Source of the DNA: Diacronema lutheri
Taxonomy: Eukaryota; Haptophyta; Pavlovophyceae; Pavlovales; Pavlovaceae
Reading direction: 5' to 3'
Length of the DNA stretch: 64,000 bases
Assembly (NCBI GenBank): GCA_019448385.1
Contig: JAGTXO010000016.1
Location: forward strand, 682,001-746,000
Positions within the stretch are counted from its first letter, which is position 1. Each line of letters starts with the position of its first letter. Position numbers and translations under genes: made by a program. Positions 54,108 to 64,000 of this stretch are shown piece by piece. The notes under the pieces are model-generated. The model was not told the origin of the DNA and made no database searches. It saw only the letters and a program-made list of their open reading frames with translations.

Positions 54108-57100
54108 CTATAAGACCGTGACGCCCATGGCGAATCGCCGGCGCAGGAGGGGCGCGCGGTCGAGCTGCGCGGCCGCGCCGCGCGCGTCGCGCGCGCCGCG
54201 CTCGTCGCCAATCGACGCGCGCTCGTGCGTAGGCGCGGCGCCCGTGCGCAGCGGCGCCAGCAGATGGCCGCGCAGCGCAGCCTCCCCCTCGCGCGCGCCG
54301 GCGCGCGACGCGAGCGGGAGGGGCACAAAGCGGCCGCCGCGCTTGTTGAAGCGCGCGCCGAGGCGCACGGCCCGCTGCAGCGCAAGGAGCAGCAGCGGGT
54401 CGGTGGACATCATGCGCACGAAGAGCGGCGCCTCCGCCTCCGCCCTGCATACGCCGTCGCCGTCGCCTGCGTGCGTCGGCGCCTCGTCGCGCTCGTCGCG
54501 CTTGTCGCTCCCCGGCGTCGGCGCCAGCCCCGTCGGTGCGGCACACGGCGCGGCGCGGCGTTCGACCTCGCGACGCACGATGGCGGCGCGCACGATGGCG
54601 GTGTACGCGCGCACCGACTCGTTGAGCGCCGCCGGCGGGCCGAGCTCGGCCGCGGCGAGCAGCGCGGCCTCCTCGAGCGCCGCCGCCTTGGCCGCGTCCG
54701 CCGCGCAGCCGCCCGCCGCGCCGGCGGCGAGCGGCGGCGGCGGCTCGGCGGCGGCGTACATGACGGCAAACGCGTCGAACGCCTCCAGCACGCGCAGCTC
54801 GGCCGCGCGCTCGAGCGGCGCGGCGCGCGCGTCGGCCGCGTGCGCGCACGCGGGCGGGAGGAGGACGAGATCGACGGCGGCGCGCGGTCGGCCGAGCGCG
54901 GCCCACGCGTGCAGCAGCACGGCACAGCGGAGGGACTCGGCGGCGGACGGGCCGGCAAGGAGCACGAGACGGTCGCATAGGCCGAGCGCGGCGAGCTCGT
55001 GCGCGAGCCGCTCGGCGGGGAGCAACGAGATGTCGAGGCTCAATTCGGATGCCCACAGCAGCGGCGCACCGCCGTTGCCGCCCGCTGCGCCCGCCGCCCA
55101 GCGCGCGAGCGCGGCGAGCTTGAGCTCGGCTGCGTCGCGCCGCGCGTGCAGCAAAAAGTGGACGGGCGTGCGCGCCGACGACGCGGCCGCCGCGGCGGCC
55201 AGCGCGAGCGCCTCGCGCTCGGCCGGCGCGCCGGCGGCGGCGCCCCACGCCGCGGCGAGGCGCGCGCGCGTGCGCGCGTGCGCGCCGAGTGGTTTAAAAA
55301 GCGCCGCGGCCTCGGCGACGACGCGCGCGGGCGACGGCGCATGCACGAGCAGCAGCCCGAGCAGCGGCGCGAGCGACGCGAGGCCGCACGCGCGCTCCGA
55401 CAAGGCGTTCAACCCGCCGGCGGCGCTGTGCGGCGCGCGCCCGTCGGCGAGGGTCGCGCGCGAGATGGCAAGCGCGGCGCGCGTGCGTGTGGCCGGGCGG
55501 AGGAGAAGCGCGCATAGCGCCGCCTTGCCCGCCGTGCGTAGCAGTGTCGACAGCACGACGATCCACCCGCCGCCGCCGTCGGCCGCCCAGCCTGCGCGCG
55601 CGCGGTGTGTGCGCGCGTGGCGCGGTGACGGGCGCTCAGCGCACGGGCCCCCATCCGGCTGGTTTTAAAAAGGCCAACCACCTCGGTGGTGGCATGTCGA
55701 GGTGGTGGCCTGTCGAGGTGGTGGCATGTCGAGGTGGTGGCCGGGCGCTCAGCGCGCGCGCGCGGCGCAGGCTGGGCGGTGCGCGCGGTATGCGCGGCCA
55801 GTGGGCCAGTGGGCGGTGGTGGCGGGCGCGGCCAGTGGGCCAGTGGGCGGTGGTGGCGAGCGCGCTCAGCTCACCGATGAGGAGCGCGCGGTGGGCGCAG
55901 ACGCCAACGATCTCGGCGCCGCTCGCGAGCGCGGCTGTTGAGCAGAGCGCAACGCCCAACTCGCGCGGCTGCCTCCAGTGTGAGCGGACGCCGGCAACGA
56001 GGCGCGCGAGCGAGGCGAGCAGCGCTGGGATGACGAGACCGAGGAGCCAAGCGCGACGTGCGCCGCCATCGTGCACGCCGCCATCGTGCACGCCGCCATC
56101 GTGCACGCCCGCCGAGCGCGGCGCGCGCGCGAGGACGGCGCACGCGGCGACGAGCGCGGCGGCGTGCACGGCGCCGAGCGACAGCGCGGCGGCGCGCGCG
56201 AGTGGCAGAAACTGCGCGGCGGGCTGGATGGCGAGCAGGACGGCGGTGACGCCTGCGCCATTCAGCATGGCGCACGCGTCGGAGATGACGACCAATGATG
56301 GCTGCGCCCTCGAGCCGCCCTCCGCCGAGAGCGCGTCGTGCACGCGCAGCTGGCCGAGCGCGCCAGCGGCGAACACGCAAAGTCCGATGACGCCAAGCAC
56401 GGCGCACGCCCTCCAGTGCAACGCCGCGGCGTGCGCGAGCGCGCGCTCAAACGTGCGGACGAGGCGCGCAACGCGCACGCGCGCACGCGCGCCGCCGAGG
56501 CGGCGCGGCGAGATCTCGTCGGCGTCGAGCTCATCGGCGGCGTTGTTGAGGCCGTCGGCATCGACGTCGTCAGCGTCGCCAGCGTCGTCGTCGCCGGCGT
56601 TGTCGTTGTCGTCAGACGCGGCCGATAAGACGGCGCGGTCATTGGCCGACGGCGTGTTGCGCGCGCGAGCGAAGGCCGGCGGCGCGGCCGCGTCGTCGAG
56701 CGCGGCCGCGTCGTCGTCCGTCGAGCGCGGCGATCCGAGCGGGCACCGGCCGTCGTCGCCGCCCGCCTTGGCGGCGCGCGGCTCGGCGCTCGACGCCGCG
56801 TCGCCGTCGCCGTCGTCCGCGCCGCGCGCGCCGTCGAGCGGAGCGGCTCCGGGCGGAGCGCGCGTGGCTCCGCCCGGAGCGCGCACGCGCGCGCCGGCGA
56901 ACGCGCGCGGCGCGCCAGGCGCCACCGTCGCCTCCGACTCGGAGGAGGCGACTGAGAGCAGCGCGCAAGTGCGCGCGGACGCGACCGATCGCGAGTCGAG
57001 GCCGTGCGTTGCGTCACCGCAAGCGTCACCGCAAGCGTCACCGCAAGCGTCACCGCAAGCGTCACCGCCGCACAGCGCGCCGGCGGTGACCGGGAATGTT

Positions 57101-58755
57101 CGCGGCGAGCCGCCGAAGGGAACGCCGCCCGCACCGCCGCCGCCGTGGCCGCCAAACAGGCCAAGCCCGAGGCCGCGCGAGACGAGCTCGAGCCGAGCCG
57201 CCGACGCCGCGGCCGGCACGCACCCCGCGAACGCGCGCCGCGCGAGCGCGGGCCGGACGGCTGCGTCGGCCGCGGCCGTGTCGGCATCGGCGGCCGCGTC
57301 AACGCGCGGGCCGGGCGCCGTGGACGGCGCGCTGGCGCCGGCGGCGGGCGGCGCGGCGCCCCCGTCCGACTCGGCGCCAAGATCGAGCGCCGGAGGTAAC
57401 GCAGCGCGGCGCGCGGCCAGCGGCTGCCGCGCGTGCGCGTGGATGCGGCGCTGTGCGGCCGCGCCCGCGGCGGCGGCGAGCAAGGGCGGCGACGGCTGCG
57501 GCACGCACGCACGCGCGGCACTTTGGTCGCCATCCGCCGCAGCCGACGCCGCCGACGCCGCCGACGGCGGCGCCGGCGCGCCGGCGTTGCCGTAGAGCGC
57601 GCACACGGCCGCGCCGATCGTGCTCGCGCCGGCGTGACGCTTGGGCGCGGCAGCGCGCGCGTCGTAGGCGAGCAGGATTGCGTGGTGGTAGCAATCTCGG
57701 ATCACGCGCTGGAGCACGTCGGCGGGCAGCCGATGGCGCGGCGCGAGGAAGAGGCGATGGCGGCGGTCGACCATCGCCGACTCTGCGGCGGGCAGCGCGT
57801 GCGCGCACGATGGCAGGAGGAGCAGAAGGCATGACGCGCCGGCTGGTGAGAGGTAGCGCGTGAGTTGCGCGTCGGCGGGCATGGCGTCGGCGTCGTCGGC
57901 GGGCGTGGCGTCGGCGCTGAGGCGTTGGAATGACGCCGCCTGCCCGGCCGCGAGCGCGCGCAGCAGCGGCTCGCGCGAGCGCGCGGCGAAGGAGCGCGCG
58001 AGCTGGAGCGGGATAGGCGGCACGGATGCGCGCGACACAACGGCGAGGGCAGGGCCACGCGCGCCGGCGGCGGCGGCGGCGGCGGACGACGGCGACGGCG
58101 CGTCGGGCGCGAGGCACGTGGCGTAGACGAATGCGGCGGCCGCAGGGTCCTCCGCGTTCGCCGGCGCGCTTTCGTCAGCGACCCAGCCGCCGCCGTGCCG
58201 CCGCGCGCCACCGCTCAGCACGAGCTCGCGCACCTTTGCGCGGCACAGGTCCGGCGCGGCGCGGAGGAGCGCGCACACGTCGGTGAGCGCGGAGAGGCAG
58301 ACGAGCGTAAGCGAATGGTCGGCCGCGCCGCGCAGCAGCGCGACGAGCAGCGTCTGCCCGCTTGCGAAGCCCGCGTCCGCGCCACGCGCGCCGACGCCCT
58401 CGGCGCTGAGCGCAGCCGCGAGCGCGGCCGCGCGGGCGCACGCGCCGTCGGCAAGGTGCGCGTCGACCGCACGAACGAACGCGTCGGTGCCAACGGCGAC
58501 GGGCACGTCGGTCACGCCGAGCTGCGCGAGCACGCACCGCGCTAGCGCCGCACTGGCCTCGGCGCGTGGCGCGCCGCGCGCGCCCGTTGCGACGACCGCG
58601 GCGAGGCGGAGCTGCCGCTGGGAGTGGAGCACCGCGGCGACAAGCAGCGCGTGCAGGTCATCGACGGAGGCGGCCGGACTGCACACGAGCACCACACCGC
58701 CGTCCGAGCGCGCCGGCTGGCGTCGCCGGAGCGCCGCGCCGATTGCGCCGAGCAT
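54108..58755 (-). CDS. Degenerate nucleoside hydrolase-like protein fused to membrane segments
   Basis: Two exons, 58755-55875 and 55591-54108, 1,454 residues; intron phase 1 with donor GTGAGC and acceptor GCGCGCAG, joining RALLIG to GWAADGGGGWIVVLS. Neither half alone makes a start-to-stop gene: the second has no ATG at its head. Residues about 15-260 follow the inosine-uridine nucleoside hydrolase fold: VVLVCSPAASVDDLHALL (in place of DTDPGxDDAxAL), VVATGARG, LAQLGVTDVPVAVGTDAFV, LTLVCLSALTDVCALLRAAP (GPLTN-like), VRELVLSGGA. The metal-site Asp pair DxD is lost and only DD remains, so catalysis is doubtful. After Ala/acidic linkers there are TM helices ([48 protein letters not shown]). Exon 2 codes an unrecognised Ala/Leu-rich domain ending AMGVTVL. 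Confidence 0.65.
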
Positions 58756-58952
58756 GATTGCAAGCGTGTCCAAAGCTGGCCCTTCCAACGCTGGGCCAAC
58801 AGGGAGAGAATCCACCCGAAGGGACGAATTCGGAATTCTGCAGAGTTCTCCGCGCTTCCTTCCCGCCACCCTGGTAAGTACTGACTGACTGACACGCGCG
58901 TGTGGGTTTTTTTCGACTGTCGGAGTCGCATCAGCGAGCCGGCCCGACTGAC

Positions 58953-61253
58953 TCACACGCGCGCCACCGCGAGCGCCACCTCCGCCGCCGGCTCCGGCGC
59001 CGGCGCGCGCCGGAGCGCGGCGAGGCACGCGCCGAGCGACGCGGCGGGCGGCGGCGGCAACCGCTCGTCGGGCACCGAGGCATCGACGAACACGTCGTCG
59101 GCGCCGAACGGCTCACCCGTGTAGTGCGGGTTGATCGCGTTGAGCAGCAGCGCGCGCGCGCCCGCGCCCGTGCCGAGCAGCCAGCGCGGTGCGAGGACGA
59201 CAAGGCGGAGCGGTTCGACGAGCCGCGCGGGCACGAACAGGAAGAAGAGAAGGATGATCCGCGCGTCGACGACACGGACCGTGTCCCAGAGCCCGTCAAA
59301 GTACACGTTGGCGCCGTCATCCGTGCGCGCGATCACCCGCTCGCGCGCGCGCTCGCCACTCCCCGAGAAAAGCGCCGCCGCCATCGTGACGAGGAGCTTG
59401 ATCTCCACAAATAGGAACCAACCGGCCCAGCCGTGGTAACGGCCGGCGCGGAGCATTCGCGCGCGCGCGCCCGCGCGGCGGAGCAGCGCGGGCGGCGCGA
59501 GGGCGAGCGCGAGGCTCGCCGCCTCCGCGACCGCCCACGTGCCGAGCGCGGGCACGAGCGCCCAGTTGACGATGGGCTGGGCATCCTCGAAGGAGAAAGT
59601 CGTGGTGTACGGGATCGGGGCGGCGTCGAGGAAATCGTCGGTGATCGCGCTGCACGCGATGAGCGCGAGCGCGAAGAAGGCCACGTCCGCGCCCAGAATC
59701 GACGCGTGCCGCACGCGCTCGAGCCTGCGCACGACCGTTACAGGCCGTTCGCCAACGGCGTACAGACGCCATACTGGCCGGTCGGCGCGCCGGTTGAGGT
59801 GCAGCGCGAGCTTGGCGGCGGCGTGGACGGAGGCGACGCCGAGCGCGAGGTCGCACTCCGCGCCCGCGCCCAGCTCGAGCAGCAGCCGCATCGGCAGCCG
59901 CGCGCCCGCCCACTCGCGCGCCGGCGCGCCGTTGGCGCCGGCGGTGGCGGCGGTGGCGGCGGCGGCGGCGGTGGCGGCGGCCGGCGCGGCGCGGCCGCCG
60001 GCGGCGGGCAGCGCGTCGGCGGCGGCGGGTGCGTTGGCGGGGAGCGAGGCGAGCAGCGCGACGGCCCACGCCGCGCCGCCCTCCGTTGCCGCCTCGCGCA
60101 GCAGCGCGCCGAGCGTGCGCGCTCCCGACTCGGTGAACGCGGCCTTGCCCACGCGCGCGCGCAGCGCCTGGACGAGCACCACGGCCCAGAAGGCGGTGGG
60201 CGCGTCGGTGGCGCGCTCGTGCTTCTTGCCCATGAGCTCGGCGACGATCAGCCGGTCGCACGGCTCGTAGCACGGCATCTCGTACGGCGCGATCTCGGCG
60301 AGCGCCGCGGCGGCGTTGCGACGGTCGGCGGCGAGCGCGTGCCGCAGCTGGTGGACGGTGGCCGCCTCGCGCAGCGCGACGGCGTATTTGGCGAGGAAGA
60401 TGGCGCGCACGCCGAGCGGGCCGGCGATGAGCGGAAGCAGCAGCGCGCTCAGCTTGAGCGTGTTCAGCACGCCGTCCTCCGCCGCGCGCGCCGGCCCGCC
60501 GGACGGTACGGGGCGGGAGAGGTATGAGTCCGGGCGCGCGCCTATGGCGGCCGACGTGAGCGCGGCGAGGGCGAGGGCGACGTAGACGGCGAGGAGCGTG
60601 AGCAGGTCGAGGGCGCGGACGAGGCGCGGCCGCGCGGAGAAGGACGACGGCATCTGCGCGAGCGGGTCCGCCCACAGCAGCCGCGAGCGCACGCCGGCGC
60701 CGACGCCGCGCAGCAGCGCCGCGCGGTGCGCGCGCGATGCGTAGTGCAGCTTGCCGTCGCGCAGCGCGGTGCGCAGCTCGTAGCGCGTCCACAGCCGGCA
60801 GAGGTACTGCGAGACCCCGCGGTGCGGCCGCTCCGTGCACCCGCCGTCGCCCACCACGACGATCGCCGCCGCGTGCGCGAGCGACTCGCGGAGCGACGCG
60901 AGGAAGGTCTCGTGCACGTACACCTCGCCGGCCTGCAGGCCGCACACGACGTCAAGCCAGGCGTGGGTGCAGCCGAGGGATTCGGCGGTGTCGCAGGCCG
61001 CGAGCACGTCCGCCGGTGAGAGCCGCTGCTCGCCCAGGCCGAGCTCCACCTGCCGGTACGAGACGAGCGCGAACGACGGCGCCGAGTCGAACGCGCATGT
61101 CTCGGTGCGCAGGCCAGCGACGCGCCCACGCGCGGCGCGGAGGCTGGCGATGGGCACGAGGCGCACATGGCTCGCGAGTGCGCCGGCCGCCGGCGTGCCC
61201 GTCGGCCCGGCCGCCAGCGCGAGCGGCCTCGTCGCGATCAACTTTGGGCGCAT
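58953..61253 (-). CDS. Multi-pass membrane protein with HET-like N-terminal domain
   Basis: Single exon, 766 residues, ATG at 61253 (MRPKLIATRPLAL). Residues about 55-180 resemble the heterokaryon-incompatibility (HET) domain: APSFALVSYRQVELG, LGCTHAWLDVVCGLQAGE, AHAAAIVVVGDGG, SQYLCRLWTRYELRTAL (compare the usual YVSYxW, WID-x-CIDQ, A..vvv, R.W..qE). TM helices follow near 220-245 and 265-290, then at 540-560, 590-620, 650-670 and 690-710. No kinase or enzyme motif seen. Function unknown; HET domains are TIR-related and act in fungal self-recognition, but transfer of that role here is only inference. Lies 197 bases upstream of the hydrolase-like gene on the same strand. Confidence 0.6.
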   Translation of the reverse strand: MRPKLIATRPLALAAGPTGTPAAGALASHVRLVPIASLRAARGRVAGLRTETCAFDSAPSFALVSYRQVELGLGEQRLSPADVLAACDTAESLGCTHAWLDVVCGLQAGEVYVHETFLASLRESLAHAAAIVVVGDGGCTERPHRGVSQYLCRLWTRYELRTALRDGKLHYASRAHRAALLRGVGAGVRSRLLWADPLAQMPSSFSARPRLVRALDLLTLLAVYVALALAALTSAAIGARPDSYLSRPVPSGGPARAAEDGVLNTLKLSALLLPLIAGPLGVRAIFLAKYAVALREAATVHQLRHALAADRRNAAAALAEIAPYEMPCYEPCDRLIVAELMGKKHERATDAPTAFWAVVLVQALRARVGKAAFTESGARTLGALLREAATEGGAAWAVALLASLPANAPAAADALPAAGGRAAPAAATAAAAATAATAGANGAPAREWAGARLPMRLLLELGAGAECDLALGVASVHAAAKLALHLNRRADRPVWRLYAVGERPVTVVRRLERVRHASILGADVAFFALALIACSAITDDFLDAAPIPYTTTFSFEDAQPIVNWALVPALGTWAVAEAASLALALAPPALLRRAGARARMLRAGRYHGWAGWFLFVEIKLLVTMAAALFSGSGERARERVIARTDDGANVYFDGLWDTVRVVDARIILLFFLFVPARLVEPLRLVVLAPRWLLGTGAGARALLLNAINPHYTGEPFGADDVFVDASVPDERLPPPPAASLGACLAALRRAPAPEPAAEVALAVARV

Positions 61254-61404
61254 CGTCGTGATGAGACCGCTCGCGCAAAGGGCCGCTGTGCCGCCACGCT
61301 CGCTCGATAACGGCCCCTCGGCGGGCGCTGGGCCGTGTCGAGGCGGCGGAGCCTAGCGCTCGGGCGGCGAGCGCTGGCGGGGCTGCGAAGCGCGCGCAGC
61401 GAGG
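61254..61404. promoter_or_regulatory. Divergent intergenic region, HET-like gene / ZC2HC gene
   Basis: 151 bases between the two ATGs. No TATA box, repeat or other motif seen. Confidence 0.45.
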
Positions 61405-61546
61405 ATGCCGCGCGGCTGGAAGAGCTGCCCTTTCTGCGGCCGCGAGTACGGCTCGTCGAGCTTCACGATCCACGTCGAGCGCTGCGCGATGCGGCCAGAC
61501 GAGGCGACGCTGCGCCGGCAGCTCGCCGCGGCCGCGAAGGCGCGGT

Positions 61547-61579
<33 letters not shown>

Positions 61580-63378
61580 GCGCGCGTGCGGGCGGCTCGC
61601 ACGATGAGTACCGGCCCGCCGCGCGTGGCGTAGCCGCCGGCAGCGCCGGCCGCGTCACGGCGGACGAGCTCGCCGAGTTTGCGGCGGGCGCTGCGGGCGG
61701 CACGCCGATCGGCTACGTGCCGTGCGCGTGCTGCGGGCGGACGTTCGCGCCAGACCGCGTGGGCGTGCACGAGCGCATCTGCGCAAAGCTCGCCGCGAAG
61801 AGCCGCAAGCGCGGCACCTTCGACTCGACGCGCCAGCGGATGCACGCCGACGACAGCGGCCTGCGCCCGTCCGCGCGCGGCCCGCGCGCGCGCGCCGGCG
61901 CGCGCGCCGCGCCGGCGGGCGCGCGCGCGCCGCAGCCGGCGGGGCCCGCGCACTGGCATTCCAACTGGCGGAGCAAGCACGCCGAGTTCATGCAGATCGT
62001 CCGATCGGCGCGCCCGGCCGCCGGCGCCGCTGAGCCCACGCGCGGCGCGGGCGGCGCGCGCGCGCGCGGGGCCGCGCCGCGCGCCGCCAGCCGCCCGCCG
62101 GCGCGACCCGCTGCTCGAGGCGACGCGCAGCCGCGCGCGTTTGCGACGCAGCGCGCGCCGACCGCGCCCGCGGGCGGCGCGCGCGCCGCGCTCGCGCGCG
62201 CCGGCGGCGGAGGGTGGGCAGGCGGTGATGGCCGTGACGGTGGCGGTGACGGTGGCGAGTGGGCAGGCGGTGACGGCGGTTACGGCGGTTACGGCGGCGG
62301 CGGGTGCGACGGCGCGCCGCGCGCGCCAGCGCCGCGCGTCGCCTCGGCGTCCGCCGCGCTCGGCGTTGCGCGCGGCGCGCGGCTGGGTGCGAGGGCGGAC
62401 TGGGACTCAGGCGGGGACGGCGCACAGTCGACGGCGGGCGCGCGCTCAACCGCGGGCACGCGCGCGGGCGCGCACGATGGCGGGCGGAGCGGCGGCGGTG
62501 GCGCGTGCGGCGGCGACTGGCCGGGCGATGGCGGCGGCTGCGGCGGCGGCGCGGCGCGTTCGGCGCCGCCGCCGACGCCGCCGCAGCCGCACGGCCGCCG
62601 CGCAGCGCAGCGAGGCCGTGGCGTGGAGGGGGCGCGTGACGCGCGCTCGAGCGGTGGTCGCGTCGGCGGCGGCGGCGGCTCCTCGTTCGGTGGCGGCGGC
62701 GGCGTCGGCGGCGACGGCGGCGTCTTCAACGGCAACGCGCGCAGGGCGTCGGCCGACGTGCGCGTGCGTTTTACCGACAGCACGCGCGGCGGGCTCGGCG
62801 CCGCGAGCGGCCTGAGCTGGGCAGGCGGCAGCCGACCGCCATTGCCCGCGGACCGTCCAATGCGCAGGCCAGCCACCAGCGGCGGCGGCGCGTGCGCCGG
62901 TGGCGGCGGCGGCGGCGCGACGGGCAGGCCGGCGCGATGCGTGGCGGGCGGCGCGCGTGGCGGTGGCGCCTGCGCGTGGGGCGGCGGGATCGGCTCGGGC
63001 AACCGCACGAGCGACAATAACCCCCTGCTCGGCTTCGGCTATGGCGCGGGCGGCAGCGCGTACGGTACGAACGCGGGGCCCTCCGTCTTCCGCGCGCGCG
63101 CGCCCGCCGCCGGCGCGCCGGGCGGCGGCGCGAGCGCGGCGCGCGCGGACGGAGCTGGCGGTTGGGCGGCGGCGGCGGCGCGTGGCGGCGGCGGTGGTGT
63201 GGACGCGCCGCGGCTCGCCGCGCACGCGGCCAGCGCGGCGAACGCGGCTCGCCGCCGTGCGGTCGGCCTCGGCGCGTGCGGGTGCGGCGGTAGCGGGGGC
63301 GGCGGCTTTTCGGGGATCGCGTGCGGCAATCGTACGTCGGCGGACAATCCGTTATTCGGAGCCTATCGAGGGCCGTGA
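61405..63378 (+). CDS. ZC2HC-type double zinc-finger protein
   Basis: 657 residues, single exon, ATG at 61405 (MPRGWKSCPFCGREYG). Two C-x2-C-x11-H-x3-C fingers, near residues 8-27 (CPFCGREYGSSSF...HVERC) and 111-130 (CACCGRTFAP...HERIC), followed by KRGTFDSTRQR, the conserved patch after finger 2 in the ZC2HC1 family, whose members are linked to cilia in animals (function not settled). The same WRSKHAEFMQ stretch follows. The rest is Gly/Arg/Ala-rich and probably disordered, with a repeated motif near the end: GNRTSDNNPLLGFG and GNRTSADNPLFGAY, the latter forming the extreme C-terminus. Confidence 0.8.
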
Positions 63379-63414
63379 CGGTCGGCAAATGTCACCGTCA
63401 CCGTCACTCGTCAC

Positions 63415-64000
63415 TCACAGCTCGGCAGCCTCAGTGCGCATTTTGACGAAACGGTGCAACGACTCGCGCAACTCTTGACTACGCGACGGCCGCTCGGCGT
63501 CCGCATCTGCCGCGCCCGCCCGGCCCTCGCCCGCCTCGCCCATCGCGCAGAGCAGCCGCTGCGCGAGCGCGAGGGCAGCGGCCGTGCCGTACAGCTCCTC
63601 CTCGACGATGGCGAAGTTGGCGCCGCTCGCATAGTCGCCCGTCGCCGCGCACGCTGCCGCGAGCTCGGCGGGTGTCTGGCGCACGGCCTTGAAGAGGGCG
63701 GGCCAGCGCTCGGGCCGGCTCGCGCGCGCCGCGCGCACCACGAGCGACGCGAACCGCGCGGCGGCGGCGCGGCCGTCGTCCGGCGGGGGCGGCGCGCGCG
63801 CGTCGCGTGCCTTGCCGTCCGGCGCGCGCGCGTCGCGTGCCTTGCCGTCCGGCGCGCGCGCGTCGCGCAACGACGACGAGGCCGCCACGGCGGCCGCGCG
63901 CACCAGCGCCAGCGCGGCCGCGAGCGGCACCTCGGTCGCGCGCCCGCGCCGATTTGTTTGCTTTGTTTTGGAATTCCCATTCGTGTCATCCGGCGCGCGT
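63415..64000 (-). CDS. 3' end of a gene cut by the window, possibly RIC1-like
   Basis: The minus frame is open from the right edge (DDTNGNSKTKQTNRRGRATE, then VPLAAALALVRAA) to a stop at 63415, 195 residues visible with no start. A 10-residue repeat RDARAPDGKA (30 bp, about two and a half copies) lies near 63790-63880. The last 110 residues, ALFKAVRQTPAELAAACAAT then GDYASGANFAIVEEELYG then ALALAQRLLCAMGEA, resemble the C-terminal helical region of RIC1, the Rab6 exchange-factor subunit (LF..VG.P..LFE.CL...L.TAASYL). This is a weak match by eye. Stop is 36 bases from the ZC2HC stop. Confidence 0.45.
   Translation of the reverse strand, partial: RAPDDTNGNSKTKQTNRRGRATEVPLAAALALVRAAAVAASSSLRDARAPDGKARDARAPDGKARDARAPPPPDDGRAAAARFASLVVRAARASRPERWPALFKAVRQTPAELAAACAATGDYASGANFAIVEEELYGTAAALALAQRLLCAMGEAGEGRAGAADADAERPSRSQELRESLHRFVKMRTEAAEL

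Noticed and set aside
56262-57533. 423-codon minus ORF rich in Arg and Thr
   Set aside because: Frame shadow of the nucleoside hydrolase-like exon; no domain.
1-64000. Transposon, viral or bacterial island
   Set aside because: I saw no reverse transcriptase, integrase, transposase or terminal repeats, and no operon structure; intron-bearing genes run across the whole window.
1-64000. tRNA or rRNA genes
   Set aside because: No stretch read by eye showed a convincing tRNA cloverleaf or rRNA core; a tRNAscan-SE run would settle it.

Overview
The window is a gene-dense, extremely GC-rich piece of nuclear DNA from a microbial eukaryote. Evidence for a eukaryote: RIO1 kinase, TXNDC9 and an ARM/IQ-motif giant are present, and nine genes are interrupted by spliceosomal introns whose junctions restore known protein families in frame. 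The GC bias, short introns with GC-AG borders, a eukaryotic-type UDP-galactopyranose mutase and the mix of very large Ala-rich proteins suggest an alga, possibly a haptophyte (pavlovophyte-like). That placement is inference; no marker gene fixes it. Because of the GC content all six frames stay open for long distances, so most long ORFs here are antisense or frame shadows.

Layout, left to right. 1-5325 (+): 3' part of a large repeat-rich protein ending in a SUMO-interaction-like IDLTDD. 5397-11042 (-): full-length ABCC/MRP-type ABC transporter, 4 exons. 11153-13321 (+): RIO1 kinase, divergent from it. 13434-14468 (+): SASA/CE6-type carbohydrate esterase. 14510-21217 (-): 8-exon gene for a membrane-anchored fusion of UDP-glucose 4-epimerase and eukaryotic UDP-galactopyranose mutase with an extra C-terminal domain. 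21394-22354 (+): TXNDC9-like thioredoxin protein. 22529-32524 (-): about 3,145-residue ARM-repeat plus IQ-motif protein. 32983-39714 (-): 2,243-residue protein with poly-(EA) blocks and a C-terminal alpha/beta-hydrolase-like region. 40068-41526 (+): Ala/Lys/Glu-rich protein. 41654-42382 (-) and 42426-46031 (+): a very tight divergent pair, a conserved-domain protein and an OSCA/CSC1-type channel. 46718-47368 (+): GNAT acetyltransferase. 47382-47966 (-): possible tail-anchored protein. 48212-51120 (-): LtrA-family membrane protein. 52296-53359 (-): six-EF-hand protein. 53781-54047 (+): orphan exon-like frame. 54108-58755 (-): degenerate nucleoside hydrolase joined to membrane segments. 58953-61253 (-): multi-pass protein with a HET-like N-terminus. 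61405-63378 (+): ZC2HC-type zinc protein. 63415-64000 (-): 3' end of a further gene, possibly RIC1-like.

How they fit together. Most genes are unrelated housekeeping or membrane functions. The clearest pathway logic is inside one polypeptide: the epimerase-mutase fusion would take UDP-glucose through UDP-galactopyranose to UDP-galactofuranose next to a membrane, and its convergent neighbour is a carbohydrate esterase. I resolved 21 introns from reading-frame continuity. Four have GC-AG borders, about half of the donors begin GTGCG, and the longer introns are packed with tandem repeats that are pyrimidine-rich on the transcribed (sense) strand whichever way the gene points.
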